Translations under genes and position numbers: made by a program
Part shown: piece after piece, positions 15,364 to 24,203 of the stretch
How the letters are laid out: each line of letters opens with the position of its first letter
Position numbering within the stretch: position 1 is the stretch's first letter
Notes under the pieces: generated by a model
Databases searched by the model: none
Seen by the model: the letters and a program-made list of their open reading frames with translations, nothing else
Told to the model about the DNA's origin: nothing
Assembly (NCBI GenBank): GCA_964518135.1
Contig: CAZFEY010000005.1
Span: forward strand, 1 to 33,244
DNA from: 2-12-FULL-40-12 sp964518135
Lineage (GTDB): Bacteria; Patescibacteriota; Minisyncoccia; Minisyncoccales; 2-12-FULL-40-12
DNA: 33,244 nt
Direction of reading: 5' to 3'

Positions 15364-16459
15364 ACTTAAATTTCTAGTCGTAGTCGGCGCTAGACCGAAT
15401 TTTATCAAGATAGCCCCTCTTTTTGAAGAGTTCAAAAAATATAAAAGCATAAAACCAATTTTAGTGCATACCGGGCAGCATTACGATTTTGAAATGTCGC
15501 AAGTTTTTTTTGATGGCTTAAGAATTCCAAAACCAAATTATAACTTGGGTGTTGGTTCTGGTTCTCATGGTGTTCAAACAGCAAAGACAATGTTGAAATT
15601 AGAGCCCGTTGTTCTAAAAGAGAAACCAGATATTATTGTTGTTGTTGGGGATGTAAACTCTACGATAGCCGCAGCTTTAGTGGCCAAAAAACTAAATATT
15701 CCTTTGGCTCATATAGAAGCTGGAATGAGAAGTTATGATAGTAATATGCCAGAAGAAATTAATCGTATTTTAACTGATCAAATTTCTGACTTTTTGTTTG
15801 TTACTTCCGAATCCGACAAAAAGAATTTGCTTCGAGAGGGAATTGATTCTAAAAAAATATTCATTGTTGGGAATATTATGACCGATACACTTTTAAAAAT
15901 GATAAATAAGGCTACGGGTAAAATTCTTGAAAAACTTTCCCTGAAAAAAAATAATTACGCTTTTTTGACTATCCATCGGGCGGAAAATACAAATAAAAAA
16001 GAGATATTAAAGGGAATACTGGAGGCAATATCTAGGATTTCTGAAAGGATACCGATAGTTTTCCCGATACACCCTAGAACCAAAAAAAATGTTGAGGAAT
16101 TTGGGATTGAAACTATTTTAAAATCGCAAGGATTAATAACAATACCCCCCGTTTCTTACATTGACAGTATTGGCCTGATGAAAAATGCAATATTTGTGCT
16201 CACCGATTCAGGAGGAATACAGCACGAGACCGCCATACTTGGCGTGCCTTGTCTGACATTGAGAAAAAACACGGAATGGTCCATTACTATCAAGAGTGGA
16301 TCTAATCGGTTAATTGGTGTATCTAAGGTAAAGATTATTAAGGCTGTTTTTGATGTAATCGGACGAAAAAAGAAGAGAATAAAAACTATTAAATATTGGG
16401 ATGGCAAGACGTCTCAAAGAATAGTGAGATTACTTTATAAAAAAATTAATGCAAGATAA
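15353..16459 (+). CDS. wbpI: UDP-GlcNAc3NAcA 2-epimerase (WbpI/WecB family)
   Basis: The 368-residue protein shows the whole non-hydrolysing epimerase pattern: VVGARPNFIKIAPLF, HTGQHYDFEMSQVFFD, VVGDVNSTIAAALVA, HIEAGMRSYDSNMPEEINR, the stretch TIHRAENT, and TDSGGIQHETAILGVPCLTL. The family turns UDP-GlcNAc-type sugars into the manno form. Beside WbpA/B/D/E types, the product should be UDP-2,3-diacetamido-2,3-dideoxy-mannuronic acid. A plain WecB function (UDP-ManNAc) is possible on sequence alone. It starts 11 bp inside the aminotransferase gene and overlaps the flippase gene by 11 bp, so translation is probably coupled. Confidence 0.85.
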   Translation: MKNKLKFLVVVGARPNFIKIAPLFEEFKKYKSIKPILVHTGQHYDFEMSQVFFDGLRIPKPNYNLGVGSGSHGVQTAKTMLKLEPVVLKEKPDIIVVVGDVNSTIAAALVAKKLNIPLAHIEAGMRSYDSNMPEEINRILTDQISDFLFVTSESDKKNLLREGIDSKKIFIVGNIMTDTLLKMINKATGKILEKLSLKKNNYAFLTIHRAENTNKKEILKGILEAISRISERIPIVFPIHPRTKKNVEEFGIETILKSQGLITIPPVSYIDSIGLMKNAIFVLTDSGGIQHETAILGVPCLTLRKNTEWSITIKSGSNRLIGVSKVKIIKAVFDVIGRKKKRIKTIKYWDGKTSQRIVRLLYKKINAR

Positions 16460-17774
16460 AAGCTTTTCTAAAGAGAGTTTGTTGACACTGATCACTGAAG
16501 CTGTGATTTTTGTTTGTGGTCTAATTTATTTAATTATTTTGGCCAGGGTTTTGGGCCCTGTCGGGAAAGGGATTTATTCTCTGATTTTATTTATACCAGG
16601 ATTAATGATGATCTTTGGGAGTTTAGGTATTGAATCATCTAATGTTTATTTTGTCGGAAGAAAAAAATATGAGACAAAAGAAGTTGTAGCCAATTCTCTG
16701 ACTGTCTCTTGTGTGTCTGGAGCTCTTTTGATTTTTATATTTTGGGGAATTACAATGTTAAAATCGTTCCAGATATTCATTTCTTCTAATCAGATATCTA
16801 TTTTACATTTATGGTTAGTTATTTTGATAATCCCTATATATTTTATATCCAGTTTTTTTAGGAATATACTTAGAGGATACGGCGATATTGTCGGTTATAA
16901 CAAGATAAGATTAGTTGAAAGTATTACTCTTTTATTGAGCGGGGTTTTGTTTTTAACTGTGCTCAACGAGGGCATACTTGGAGCTGTAATTTCATATATT
17001 TTCTCTATTATTTCTGGCGTTCTGATAAGCATTTTTTTGATTAGCAAGATAAGTAAAATAACCCTATCCTTCAACAAGATTTTGTTCCGCGATTTTGCAT
17101 CATTTGGTACAAAAGTTTATTTAGCTAATGGTTTATCATTTTTAAACTACAGATTGGATGTGTTCTTGATAGCTCTTTTTCTTGTGCCGGCTCAAGTTGG
17201 TTTTTATAGCGTTTCAGCCAGTATCGCAGAAAAGCTATTAATTATACCAGGAGCTTTAGCTACTGTTCTTTTTCCGAGAATCTCGTCTATTTCCGAAACA
17301 AATGCTAGCGATCTTACCTCAAAGATACTTAGACATACTACCATTATTATGATCATAGCCTCATTACTATTGATTGTTTTAGCTGCTCCTTTGATTAATG
17401 TTTTTTTTGGGAAAAGTTTTTTGCCATCTGTTTTATCGTTAATAATCCTTTTACCGGGAATATTCGCGTTTAGCATAGGCTCTGTGATTGCTGCAGATTT
17501 GTCTGGCAGAGGAAAGCCTCAATACGCTGTTTGGTCATCGATGACAGCCCTAATCGCCAACGTTATTTTAAATATTATTTTAATACCGAGAATGGGAATT
17601 GTAGGAGCGGCTCTAGCTTCAAGTATTTCTTACTGGTTAGATACTCTAGTTGTGTTAATTGCTTATTTGAATATATCCAGACACTCCCTAAGAGAAGTTT
17701 TAATCATTAAGAAGGATGATTTTCAAGATTATTATAATTTATTTTTAAAATTTAAGACCGATGGTATTTGGTAA
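16449..17774 (+). CDS. wzx: Polysaccharide flippase, Wzx/MOP family
   Basis: The 441-residue protein has about 12-14 hydrophobic segments and the usual start LLTLITEAVIFVCGLIYLII, LARVLGPVGKGIYSLILFIP. Other marks are YFVGRKKY, SFFRNILRGYGDIVGYN, FLNYRLDVFLIALFLVPAQV and GFYSVSASIAEKLLIIPGAL. Members move undecaprenyl-linked repeat units across the membrane, which fits the initiating transferase and glycosyltransferases in this locus and the ligase/polymerase-like protein on the other strand. The last 20 residues are charged. The gene overlaps the next by 14 bp. Confidence 0.88.
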   Translation: MQDKSFSKESLLTLITEAVIFVCGLIYLIILARVLGPVGKGIYSLILFIPGLMMIFGSLGIESSNVYFVGRKKYETKEVVANSLTVSCVSGALLIFIFWGITMLKSFQIFISSNQISILHLWLVILIIPIYFISSFFRNILRGYGDIVGYNKIRLVESITLLLSGVLFLTVLNEGILGAVISYIFSIISGVLISIFLISKISKITLSFNKILFRDFASFGTKVYLANGLSFLNYRLDVFLIALFLVPAQVGFYSVSASIAEKLLIIPGALATVLFPRISSISETNASDLTSKILRHTTIIMIIASLLLIVLAAPLINVFFGKSFLPSVLSLIILLPGIFAFSIGSVIAADLSGRGKPQYAVWSSMTALIANVILNIILIPRMGIVGAALASSISYWLDTLVVLIAYLNISRHSLREVLIIKKDDFQDYYNLFLKFKTDGIW

Positions 17775-18882
17775 ATTAAAATTATGTTTTCTAGGAACGG
17801 CGGCCAGTATTCATACGTTAAAATGGGCAAGTTATTTTGCCATGATGGGACACGAAACACACATTTGTTCTTATGAGCCGGTTCTCTTGGGGTATGATTT
17901 GGGAGATATTAAATTTCATCTGCTTAAAAAAAGAGTTGTGATAAATACGTGGCCATTTAATAGTATTATAAACCTTCCTTTTGCTAGAAAAATTATTAAG
18001 AAATTAATAAGAGAAATTAAGCCTGATATTCTGCACTCGCACTACGTTACCAGCTACGGAAGTCTTGGTGTTTTGTCTGGGTTTCATCCGTTTGTTCTTA
18101 CGGCTTGGGGATCAGATATTTTACTGGCCCCGCAAAAGTTTTTACCGTCTAAGCTGTCGGTAAAATTATATTTAAAAAAGGCAGACTTGATTACCTGCGA
18201 TGCGAAACACATGAAAGAAGCAATTATAAGACTCGGGGCGGACGAGAAAAAGATCGAGGTAATTAATTTTGGGATAGATACGGAAAAATTTAAACCCAGC
18301 TCAAAAAACGATACATTGATAAAGAAATTGGGGTTAACTGATGAAAAAATTATTATAAGCTTGAGGAATCTGGATCCTATATATGATATAAAAACCCTAA
18401 TAGCATCTATTCCCGCCGTTGTTGAAAATCATCCAAATACAAAATTTGTTATTGTTGGTCAGGGATCACAAGAAGAAGAGTTGAAGAATTTGGCAAAAGA
18501 CTTAAGGATTCTAGATAAAACTATCTTTATTGGGGCCGTACCAAACGGTGAAATCCCTTCTTATTTGAGAATATCGGATATATACGTTTCAACTTCCCCG
18601 TGTGACGGGGGAATTGCTTCGAGTACGGCCGAGGCAATGGCGTCTGGGCTACCAGTAATCGTTACGAACATAGGAGACAATAAAGAGTGGGTACAACCAG
18701 ATATGTTGTTTGAGGCAGGGGGTAACGAAGTCTTATCCGAAAAGATAATCCAGCTTTTGGAAAACGAAAAAATGAGAAAAGATATTGGTCAGCAAAATAG
18801 AGAAAAGATTATAAAAGATAATGATTACAACAACGAAATGGCAAGGATGGAAAAATTATATTACAAATTAATCAATAAATAA
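17761..18882 (+). CDS. Glycosyltransferase family 4
   Basis: The 373-residue protein is a GT-B enzyme. The N-terminal domain starts KLCFLGTAASIHTLKWASYF; the middle has HSHYVTSYGSLGVLSGFHPF and TAWGSDILLAP. The donor-binding C-terminal domain has GIDTEKFKP, KFVIVGQGSQEEELKNLAK and ASSTAEAMASGLPVIVTNIG (the E-x7-E region). It is clearly paralogous to the N-terminal half of the fused protein at 21243, sharing SIHT.KWA, TAWGSDIL.AP, KADLITCDA and the C-terminal NDY..EMA.ME. One of the two may add the diacetamido-uronic acid or its amidino form. Donor and acceptor cannot be read from sequence. Confidence 0.85.
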   Translation: MVFGKLKLCFLGTAASIHTLKWASYFAMMGHETHICSYEPVLLGYDLGDIKFHLLKKRVVINTWPFNSIINLPFARKIIKKLIREIKPDILHSHYVTSYGSLGVLSGFHPFVLTAWGSDILLAPQKFLPSKLSVKLYLKKADLITCDAKHMKEAIIRLGADEKKIEVINFGIDTEKFKPSSKNDTLIKKLGLTDEKIIISLRNLDPIYDIKTLIASIPAVVENHPNTKFVIVGQGSQEEELKNLAKDLRILDKTIFIGAVPNGEIPSYLRISDIYVSTSPCDGGIASSTAEAMASGLPVIVTNIGDNKEWVQPDMLFEAGGNEVLSEKIIQLLENEKMRKDIGQQNREKIIKDNDYNNEMARMEKLYYKLINK

Positions 18883-18894
18883 TTCATTATTCTG

Positions 18895-18911
18895 CTCGTT
18901 TTAACGAGGAA
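18895..18911 (+). promoter_or_regulatory. Small hairpin CTCGTT-TT-AACGAG next to a GAGGA ribosome site
   Basis: A perfect 6-bp stem (18895-18908) lies in the 39-bp gap before the FkbM methyltransferase. Its last bases are part of GAGGA (18906-18910), the only Shine-Dalgarno-like site seen upstream of a gene in the sugar operon, 11 bp before the ATG. The hairpin may mask the site. Confidence 0.35.
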
Positions 18912-18921
18912 GATTAAAAAC

Positions 18922-19869
18922 ATGAAAGAAATTAAAGCTATTCTTTTTAAAATTTTGGAAAAGCTCGCCTTATTTTTTGGCTCATTGGGTATTAATAAAA
19001 AAACGCCAGGGATTTTACCGGTGTATAATTTTTTCTATAATCTTTTTTGGCCGTATGGGAAAGTCATAGAAATACAGGGCAGCAAAATGCGTGTCGATAT
19101 CTCCAATGAAAGCATAGCGATGCGTAGGACCTTAGAAGTATATTCTTTAAACAAAATACACGAAAGAAGCACTACTGATTTGTTCAAGAAAATTATCAAA
19201 GAGGGAGATGTTGTGATTGACCTTGGGGCTAATATTGGTTATTTTTCTCTCTTGGCGGCAAAATTAGTCGGACCAAGGGGGAAAGTTTTTTCTTTTGAGC
19301 CAGAGCCAAAAAACTTCAATTACTTAAAGAAAAATATAGAGTTAAATAATTATAATCACGCGCAACCGTTTCAAAAGGCTGTTTCCAATCAGAACGGCAC
19401 TACAAAATTATTCATATGCGATTATGATACGGGGCACCACACTATAAATAAGAAGGACGGTATCGACGCTTATAGTAGGGGCAGAAAAGTAAAAGAACAA
19501 TCAATAGATATAGAAACCATTACTCTTGATAGTTTTTTAACTGGAAAAGCTGACAAGGTCAATGTTATTAAAATGGATGTGGAGGGAGCTGAAATGTTGA
19601 CTTTGTCGGGAATGGACAGAATTTTGAAAGACAATAAAGATATCAAAATGATTGTCGAATTTTTTCCTCTGCTTATAGAAAAAATGGGTAGCGATCCAAA
19701 AGAATTCATCCAGAAATTGATGCAAGATTATAATTTTACAATTTATCTAATCCCAGACGATTATAGCGCCTTGACTTCGGAAATGAAGAAACTAAATAAC
19801 GTTCAAGAAGTTATGAATTATCGCAAGAACGAGGAAGATCATGTCAACCTTTTTCTTAAAAGAGATTAG
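18922..19869 (+). CDS. FkbM-family SAM-dependent methyltransferase
   Basis: The protein has 315 residues. The SAM-binding core is DVVIDLGANIGYFSLLAAKL (motif I), followed by KVFSFEPEPKNFNYLKKNIE with the acidic residue of motif II. The FkbM ending includes VNVIKMDVEGAEMLTLSGMD and IKMIVEFFPLLI. The first 95 residues form an N-terminal extension that may bind the substrate. Relatives in polysaccharide loci O-methylate sugars. It lies between a glycosyltransferase gene and the amidotransferase set, so it probably modifies one sugar of the repeat unit; the exact hydroxyl is unknown. Confidence 0.82.
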   Translation: MKEIKAILFKILEKLALFFGSLGINKKTPGILPVYNFFYNLFWPYGKVIEIQGSKMRVDISNESIAMRRTLEVYSLNKIHERSTTDLFKKIIKEGDVVIDLGANIGYFSLLAAKLVGPRGKVFSFEPEPKNFNYLKKNIELNNYNHAQPFQKAVSNQNGTTKLFICDYDTGHHTINKKDGIDAYSRGRKVKEQSIDIETITLDSFLTGKADKVNVIKMDVEGAEMLTLSGMDRILKDNKDIKMIVEFFPLLIEKMGSDPKEFIQKLMQDYNFTIYLIPDDYSALTSEMKKLNNVQEVMNYRKNEEDHVNLFLKRD

Positions 19870-19880
19870 TTGATCTGTCT

Positions 19881-20492
19881 ATGATAGCAATCGTTGATTA
19901 CAAAACCGGCAATGTGGGTTCCTTGGTGAATATGTTGAAAAAGATCGGGATTAACTCGGTTGTGTCTTCGGATCCAAAAGAGATAGAAGGTGCTGACAAG
20001 ATTATTTTTCCAGGGGTTGGTGCTTTTGACAACGGCATGAATAATCTCTTAGCCTCGGGATTGATCCCTTTGTTGGAAAAAAAGGTTAAGAATCAATCTA
20101 CTCCAATCTTGGGGGTTTGCTTGGGCATGCAATTGTTAGCTAAAGGCAGTGAAGAGGGGGTTGTGCCTGGCCTGGGCTGGATAGATGGTCTCGTTAAAAA
20201 ATTCCATTTTGAAGACAGAAATTTAAAAATTCCCCATATGGGTTGGAATACAATAGATGTTAAAAAAACCGACCCTATCTTTAACGAAATGGCAAAAGAA
20301 GCAAGATTTTATTTTGTCCATTCTTACCATTTTGTTTGCGACGAAAAAGAGAATGTTTTGGCAACTACTGATTACGGGTATGATTTCGAATCCATAATTA
20401 GAAAAGATAATATTTGGGGTGTTCAATTTCATCCAGAGAAAAGCCATAAATTCGGCAAGCAGTTATTAAAGAATTTTATATATTCATGCTAA
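19881..20492 (+). CDS. hisH: HisH-like glutamine amidotransferase for amidino-sugar synthesis
   Basis: The 203-residue class I glutamine amidotransferase has the start IAIVDYKTGNVGSLVNMLKK, the oxyanion turn FPGVGAFDNGM, the nucleophile Cys in GVCLGMQLL, and the His/Glu pair in VQFHPEKSH. HisH normally feeds ammonia to HisF in histidine synthesis. The partners here are a HisF with an altered active site and a WbpG-type enzyme, and no other his gene is present. This matches the HisH2/HisF2/WbpG set that converts an acetamido sugar to an acetamidino sugar in Pseudomonas O-antigen loci. It supplies ammonia from glutamine and overlaps hisF by 7 bp. Confidence 0.88.
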   Translation: MIAIVDYKTGNVGSLVNMLKKIGINSVVSSDPKEIEGADKIIFPGVGAFDNGMNNLLASGLIPLLEKKVKNQSTPILGVCLGMQLLAKGSEEGVVPGLGWIDGLVKKFHFEDRNLKIPHMGWNTIDVKKTDPIFNEMAKEARFYFVHSYHFVCDEKENVLATTDYGYDFESIIRKDNIWGVQFHPEKSHKFGKQLLKNFIYSC

Positions 20493-21253
20493 GAACTCGC
20501 GTAATTCCTTGTTTGTTATTGAAACACCTTGGATTGGTAAAAACGGTCCAATTTTCAGAACCAAAATACATTGGAGATCCTATTAATGCCGTCAAAATTT
20601 TTAACGACAAGGAAGTTGACGAGCTGATTTTTTTAGACATAACCGCAACCAACGAAAAAAGAAAGCCGTCTTTTGAATTATTATCCAGGATAGCTAGCGA
20701 AGCGTTTATGCCGTTCTCGTATGGCGGGGGATTGCGAGATATTGATGACGTAAAAAGGATAATGGAAATCGGAGTTGAAAAAGTCATCCTGAATACTTAT
20801 GCTTTTGAAAATCCTGATTTTGTCAAAGAGGTAGCCGATAGATTTGGGAGCCAAAGCGTCGTTGTTGCGATTGATGCTAAAAAAAATAATGGTGGCTACA
20901 ATGTTTTTGTTAATAGCGGTAAAGTAAAAACCGATAAAGACCCTGTAAGTTATGCAATGCAATCAGAGAAAATGGGTGCTGGAGAAATATTTTTGAATTC
21001 AATAGATAAAGACGGCACGAGAGAAGGATTTGATTTGGAATTAATAAAAAGCGTATCCAACGCTGTTAATGTCCCGGTCATAGCATCCGGCGGGGCAGGG
21101 AAAACAGAAGATTTGGGTCTTGCCATTAAAGAAGGTGCTTCGGCAGTTGCCGCGGGCTCGATGTTTGTTTTTACGGGTCCTCATAGAGCAGTTCTTATAA
21201 GTTATCCTGATCAAAACACATTAAAAAAATTTTTAGCCAATTATGACAGATAA
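20486..21253 (+). CDS. hisF: HisF-like subunit for amidino-sugar synthesis
   Basis: The 255-residue beta/alpha barrel starts MLRTRVIPCLLLKHLGLVKT, and later has YGGGLRDIDDVKRI, VVVAIDAKKNNGG, VPVIASGGAGKTEDLG and GASAVAAGSMFVF. In true HisF the start reads CLDVK, and its Asp11 is the catalytic acid; here residue 11 is Leu (CLLLK), while the second Asp (AIDAKK) remains. The stretch VKTVQFSEPKYIGDPINAVK is typical of HisF homologues in sugar loci. Imidazole-glycerol-phosphate synthesis is therefore unlikely. The barrel probably channels ammonia from HisH to the WbpG domain encoded next, whose gene overlaps by 11 bp. Confidence 0.88.
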   Translation: MLRTRVIPCLLLKHLGLVKTVQFSEPKYIGDPINAVKIFNDKEVDELIFLDITATNEKRKPSFELLSRIASEAFMPFSYGGGLRDIDDVKRIMEIGVEKVILNTYAFENPDFVKEVADRFGSQSVVVAIDAKKNNGGYNVFVNSGKVKTDKDPVSYAMQSEKMGAGEIFLNSIDKDGTREGFDLELIKSVSNAVNVPVIASGGAGKTEDLGLAIKEGASAVAAGSMFVFTGPHRAVLISYPDQNTLKKFLANYDR

Positions 21254-23507
21254 AAAACTAACAATTTGTTTCTTGGGGAATGCTTCAAGTATCCATACGA
21301 TCAAGTGGGCAAGATTTTTTTCGGAAAAAGGACATAATGTACACCTGATTTCTATAGATAAACCAATAGGGCATGATTTAAAAGGGGTAAAGATTCATAT
21401 CGTAAATAGATTGATTCCGATACAAAAAAAGCCATGGATTTTTATGAATATGCCGATTACTATATTACAGGCGAAGAAAATAATAGAAGAAATTAAACCA
21501 GATATAATGCACGCGCACTATATAGTAAGTTATGGTCTTAGAGCCGCTCTGTCTGGTTTTCGTCCTTTAATTATGACAGCCTGGGGGTCCGATATCTTGG
21601 TGGCACCTAAACAAAACGCTTTTGTTAGATTTCTTGTTAAATATGCATTAAACAAGGCAGATTTGATTACTTGCGATGCCTTTCATATGAAAAAAGCCAT
21701 TGTTGACTTGGGAATTTCGGAGTCGAAAATAAAAATCATTAATTTTGGAACAGATACTGACAGATTTAAACCTGGCGAAAAGAATCAAAAAATTATCAAA
21801 GAACTTGACCTTGAGAAAAACAAAATAATAATAAGTTTAAAATGGCCTGATCCTCTTTCTGATTACGGAACTTTAATTCGATCAGCCTCCATTGTTATAA
21901 AAAAACATCCAGAAGCCAGATTTATTATATTGGGACCAACTTCTTTCCCCGAGCATTTAGAAGAATTAAAACAACTAGTAAAAGAATTAAATCTTAATGA
22001 TAAAGTAAGATTTTTGGGAGATGTTATCAATAAAGAAATACCAGAATATCTAAGGTTATCTGATATTTATGTTTGCACATCGCTATCTGATGCTGGGCTT
22101 GCGTCTTCGACCTCCGAAGCTATGGCTTGCGGTTTACCAGCAATTATTACTGACTTTGGAGACAATTCAAGATGGGTAGAAAATGAAAAAAACGGATTTT
22201 TGTTCAAATTAAGAGACCACGAATCTTTGGCAGAAAAAATTATATATTTACTCGATAATCCAAGTCTTGGCAAGAAATTTGGCGAAATTAGTAGGAAAAT
22301 TATAGAAGAGAGAAATGATTATCGAAAAGAAATGGCAAAGATGGAAAGTATGTACCAAGAGTTAGCAACAAGCGTTGGCAAACGAACCTATCGTCTGAGA
22401 GAGTACAAAATTTGTAAGCAGTGCATAATGGATACATCCGATCCGGCAATTGTTTTTGACGCAAATGAAATTTGTAATCACTGCAAAAGGTATAAAGAAC
22501 AATCCAAGTATCTTTACTCAAAGAAAGAGATTTTGACTGCCGTTGCCAAAATTAAAGAAGATGGAAAGGGTAAGCAGTATGATTGCGTATTGGGCATGTC
22601 TGGGGGCGTGGATAGTTGTACTGCAGCCTATACGGCTAAGAAATATGGCCTACGACCCCTAGCTATTCATGTGGACAATGGTTGGAATTCTGAAATTTCC
22701 CAATCAAATATAGAAAGAGTTTTAGGTCAGCTTGGCATAGACTTATATACTCATGTTATTGATTGGGAAGAGTTTAAAGATTTACAACAGGCTTTTCTTT
22801 TATCTTCGGTTTCTAACATTGACTATCCTTACGATCACGCTATTTTGAGCTTATTTTTTCAGATGGCGGAAAAAATGAAGGTGAAATATATTATTAGTGG
22901 CGCTAATGATAAGACAGAGTTTATAATGCCGAGAGATTGGGGGTATAATTCTTGGGACCAGAAACATTTAAGAGTTATACATCAAAGATTCGGTAAGATT
23001 AAAAAATTAAAGACTTATCCCTCTATTTCTCCGTTAAAATTATTCAAAGACTCTTTTATTAAAGGCGTGAGAATGTTTCGCATATTGGATTATATTGATT
23101 ACAACAAAAAAGAAGCAAAAGCATTCTTGCAAAAAGAGTTTGGTTGGAAAGATTATGGTGGAAAGCATTGCGAATCAATTTATTCAAGGTTTTTTATTGG
23201 ATATGTTTTGCCGAATAAATTTGGTTTTGATAGAAACAGGGCTTGGCTTTCTAACCTTATTTTAGCAGGAGAAATAACCAGAGAAGAGGCGTTTAAGGAA
23301 TTAGATAAGGGTTTTTATAATTCTAAACAAGAAATGGAAGCCGACAAAGAATATGTCATTAAAAAATTAGGATTTACAAATGAAGAATTTGATAAAATAA
23401 TGGCTTTACCCATTAAAGATTATAGGGATTATCCAAACAACGCGTTTCTTATGCATAGATATGGTTCTGTGGTAAAGGTGGCAAGAAAATTTCTTAGAAA
23501 AGTTTAA
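21243..23507 (+). CDS. Fusion of family 4 glycosyltransferase and WbpG-type N-acetyl sugar amidotransferase
   Basis: The 754-residue protein has two complete enzymes. Residues 1 to about 378 are a GT4 glycosyltransferase (LTICFLGNASSIHTIKWARF, TAWGSDILVAPK, ASSTSEAMACGLPAIITDFG), paralogous to the one at 17761 and ending in the same NDYRKEMAKMES. Residues about 388-754 are a WbpG-type amidotransferase. It has CKQC (391-394) and CNHC (411-414) for zinc, the ATP-pyrophosphatase PP-loop MSGGVDS near 453-458, then ISGANDKTEFIMPRDWGYNS. WbpG activates an acetamido group with ATP for attack by ammonia from HisH/HisF. The reading frame crosses the junction (about nt 22375-22410) with no stop. In Pseudomonas WbpG is a separate protein. 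Confidence 0.88.
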   Translation: MTDKKLTICFLGNASSIHTIKWARFFSEKGHNVHLISIDKPIGHDLKGVKIHIVNRLIPIQKKPWIFMNMPITILQAKKIIEEIKPDIMHAHYIVSYGLRAALSGFRPLIMTAWGSDILVAPKQNAFVRFLVKYALNKADLITCDAFHMKKAIVDLGISESKIKIINFGTDTDRFKPGEKNQKIIKELDLEKNKIIISLKWPDPLSDYGTLIRSASIVIKKHPEARFIILGPTSFPEHLEELKQLVKELNLNDKVRFLGDVINKEIPEYLRLSDIYVCTSLSDAGLASSTSEAMACGLPAIITDFGDNSRWVENEKNGFLFKLRDHESLAEKIIYLLDNPSLGKKFGEISRKIIEERNDYRKEMAKMESMYQELATSVGKRTYRLREYKICKQCIMDTSDPAIVFDANEICNHCKRYKEQSKYLYSKKEILTAVAKIKEDGKGKQYDCVLGMSGGVDSCTAAYTAKKYGLRPLAIHVDNGWNSEISQSNIERVLGQLGIDLYTHVIDWEEFKDLQQAFLLSSVSNIDYPYDHAILSLFFQMAEKMKVKYIISGANDKTEFIMPRDWGYNSWDQKHLRVIHQRFGKIKKLKTYPSISPLKLFKDSFIKGVRMFRILDYIDYNKKEAKAFLQKEFGWKDYGGKHCESIYSRFFIGYVLPNKFGFDRNRAWLSNLILAGEITREEAFKELDKGFYNSKQEMEADKEYVIKKLGFTNEEFDKIMALPIKDYRDYPNNAFLMHRYGSVVKVARKFLRKV

Positions 23508-23510
23508 GAT

Positions 23511-24194
23511 ATGAAGTTAGTTAAGAAAATACTAAGAGGAATTAAAAGGACAATGATTAGAATTTTTGGAACTAAAACAGATGAGCTTTATTGGAAGTTT
23601 CGCCATATTTTTGATAATTCTTGGGCAAAAAGCTATATATCCGCAGTATCAATTAACGACGCACACAGAAGACCATTAACAGATAAGATATCAAGTTTTG
23701 CTCCATTTGAGAGTATTTTAGAATTTGGGTGTGCGTCAGGCCCTAATCTTTATTTACTATCTCAAGAATTCACAAATGCGCAAATGCACGGTATTGATAT
23801 TAGCGCGAAAGCCATTCAAGAAGGAAAGAAATATTTTAAAGATAAAAATATCGGAAATGTTTGTTTGACTGCGGCGAATGAAAAATCTCTCAATGATTTT
23901 AAGGATAAAAGCATGGACATGGTCTTTACAGACGCTGTTTTAATTTATTTTGGTACAGACAAAATCGAGGATGTAATAAGACAGCTTCTTAGAATTGCTA
24001 GAAAGGGAATAGTGCTTTTGGAGCTGCATCATGACGGAAAGCAGTCGATTTACAAAGACAATTGGATTCACAACTATAGAAATATATTCGAGCAATTCGT
24101 TGATAAAAAAAGAATAACAATATCCAAACTTCCCAAGGGTGTATGGGGAGGTAATTGGGATGAATACGGTAATATTATAGAAATAAAGCTGTAA
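23511..24194 (+). CDS. Class I SAM-dependent methyltransferase
   Basis: The 227-residue protein has motif I ILEFGCASGPNLYLLSQEF, then MHGIDISAKAIQEGKKYF, a motif IV-like MDMVFTDAVLIYF and KGIVLLELHHDGK. The first 50 residues include KILRGIKRTMIRIFGTKTDE, a basic segment that may touch the membrane. The gene starts 3 bp after the fusion gene, so it is in the same transcript. It probably methylates a sugar of the repeat unit or its amidino or amino group. The substrate is not visible in the sequence. Confidence 0.75.
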   Translation: MKLVKKILRGIKRTMIRIFGTKTDELYWKFRHIFDNSWAKSYISAVSINDAHRRPLTDKISSFAPFESILEFGCASGPNLYLLSQEFTNAQMHGIDISAKAIQEGKKYFKDKNIGNVCLTAANEKSLNDFKDKSMDMVFTDAVLIYFGTDKIEDVIRQLLRIARKGIVLLELHHDGKQSIYKDNWIHNYRNIFEQFVDKKRITISKLPKGVWGGNWDEYGNIIEIKL

Positions 24195-24203
24195 TTTAAT
24201 TAT

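Noticed and set aside
19881..21253. Histidine biosynthesis genes hisH and hisF
   Set aside because: No other his gene is near, the HisF catalytic Asp11 is Leu, and a WbpG-type enzyme follows, so an amidino-sugar role fits better.
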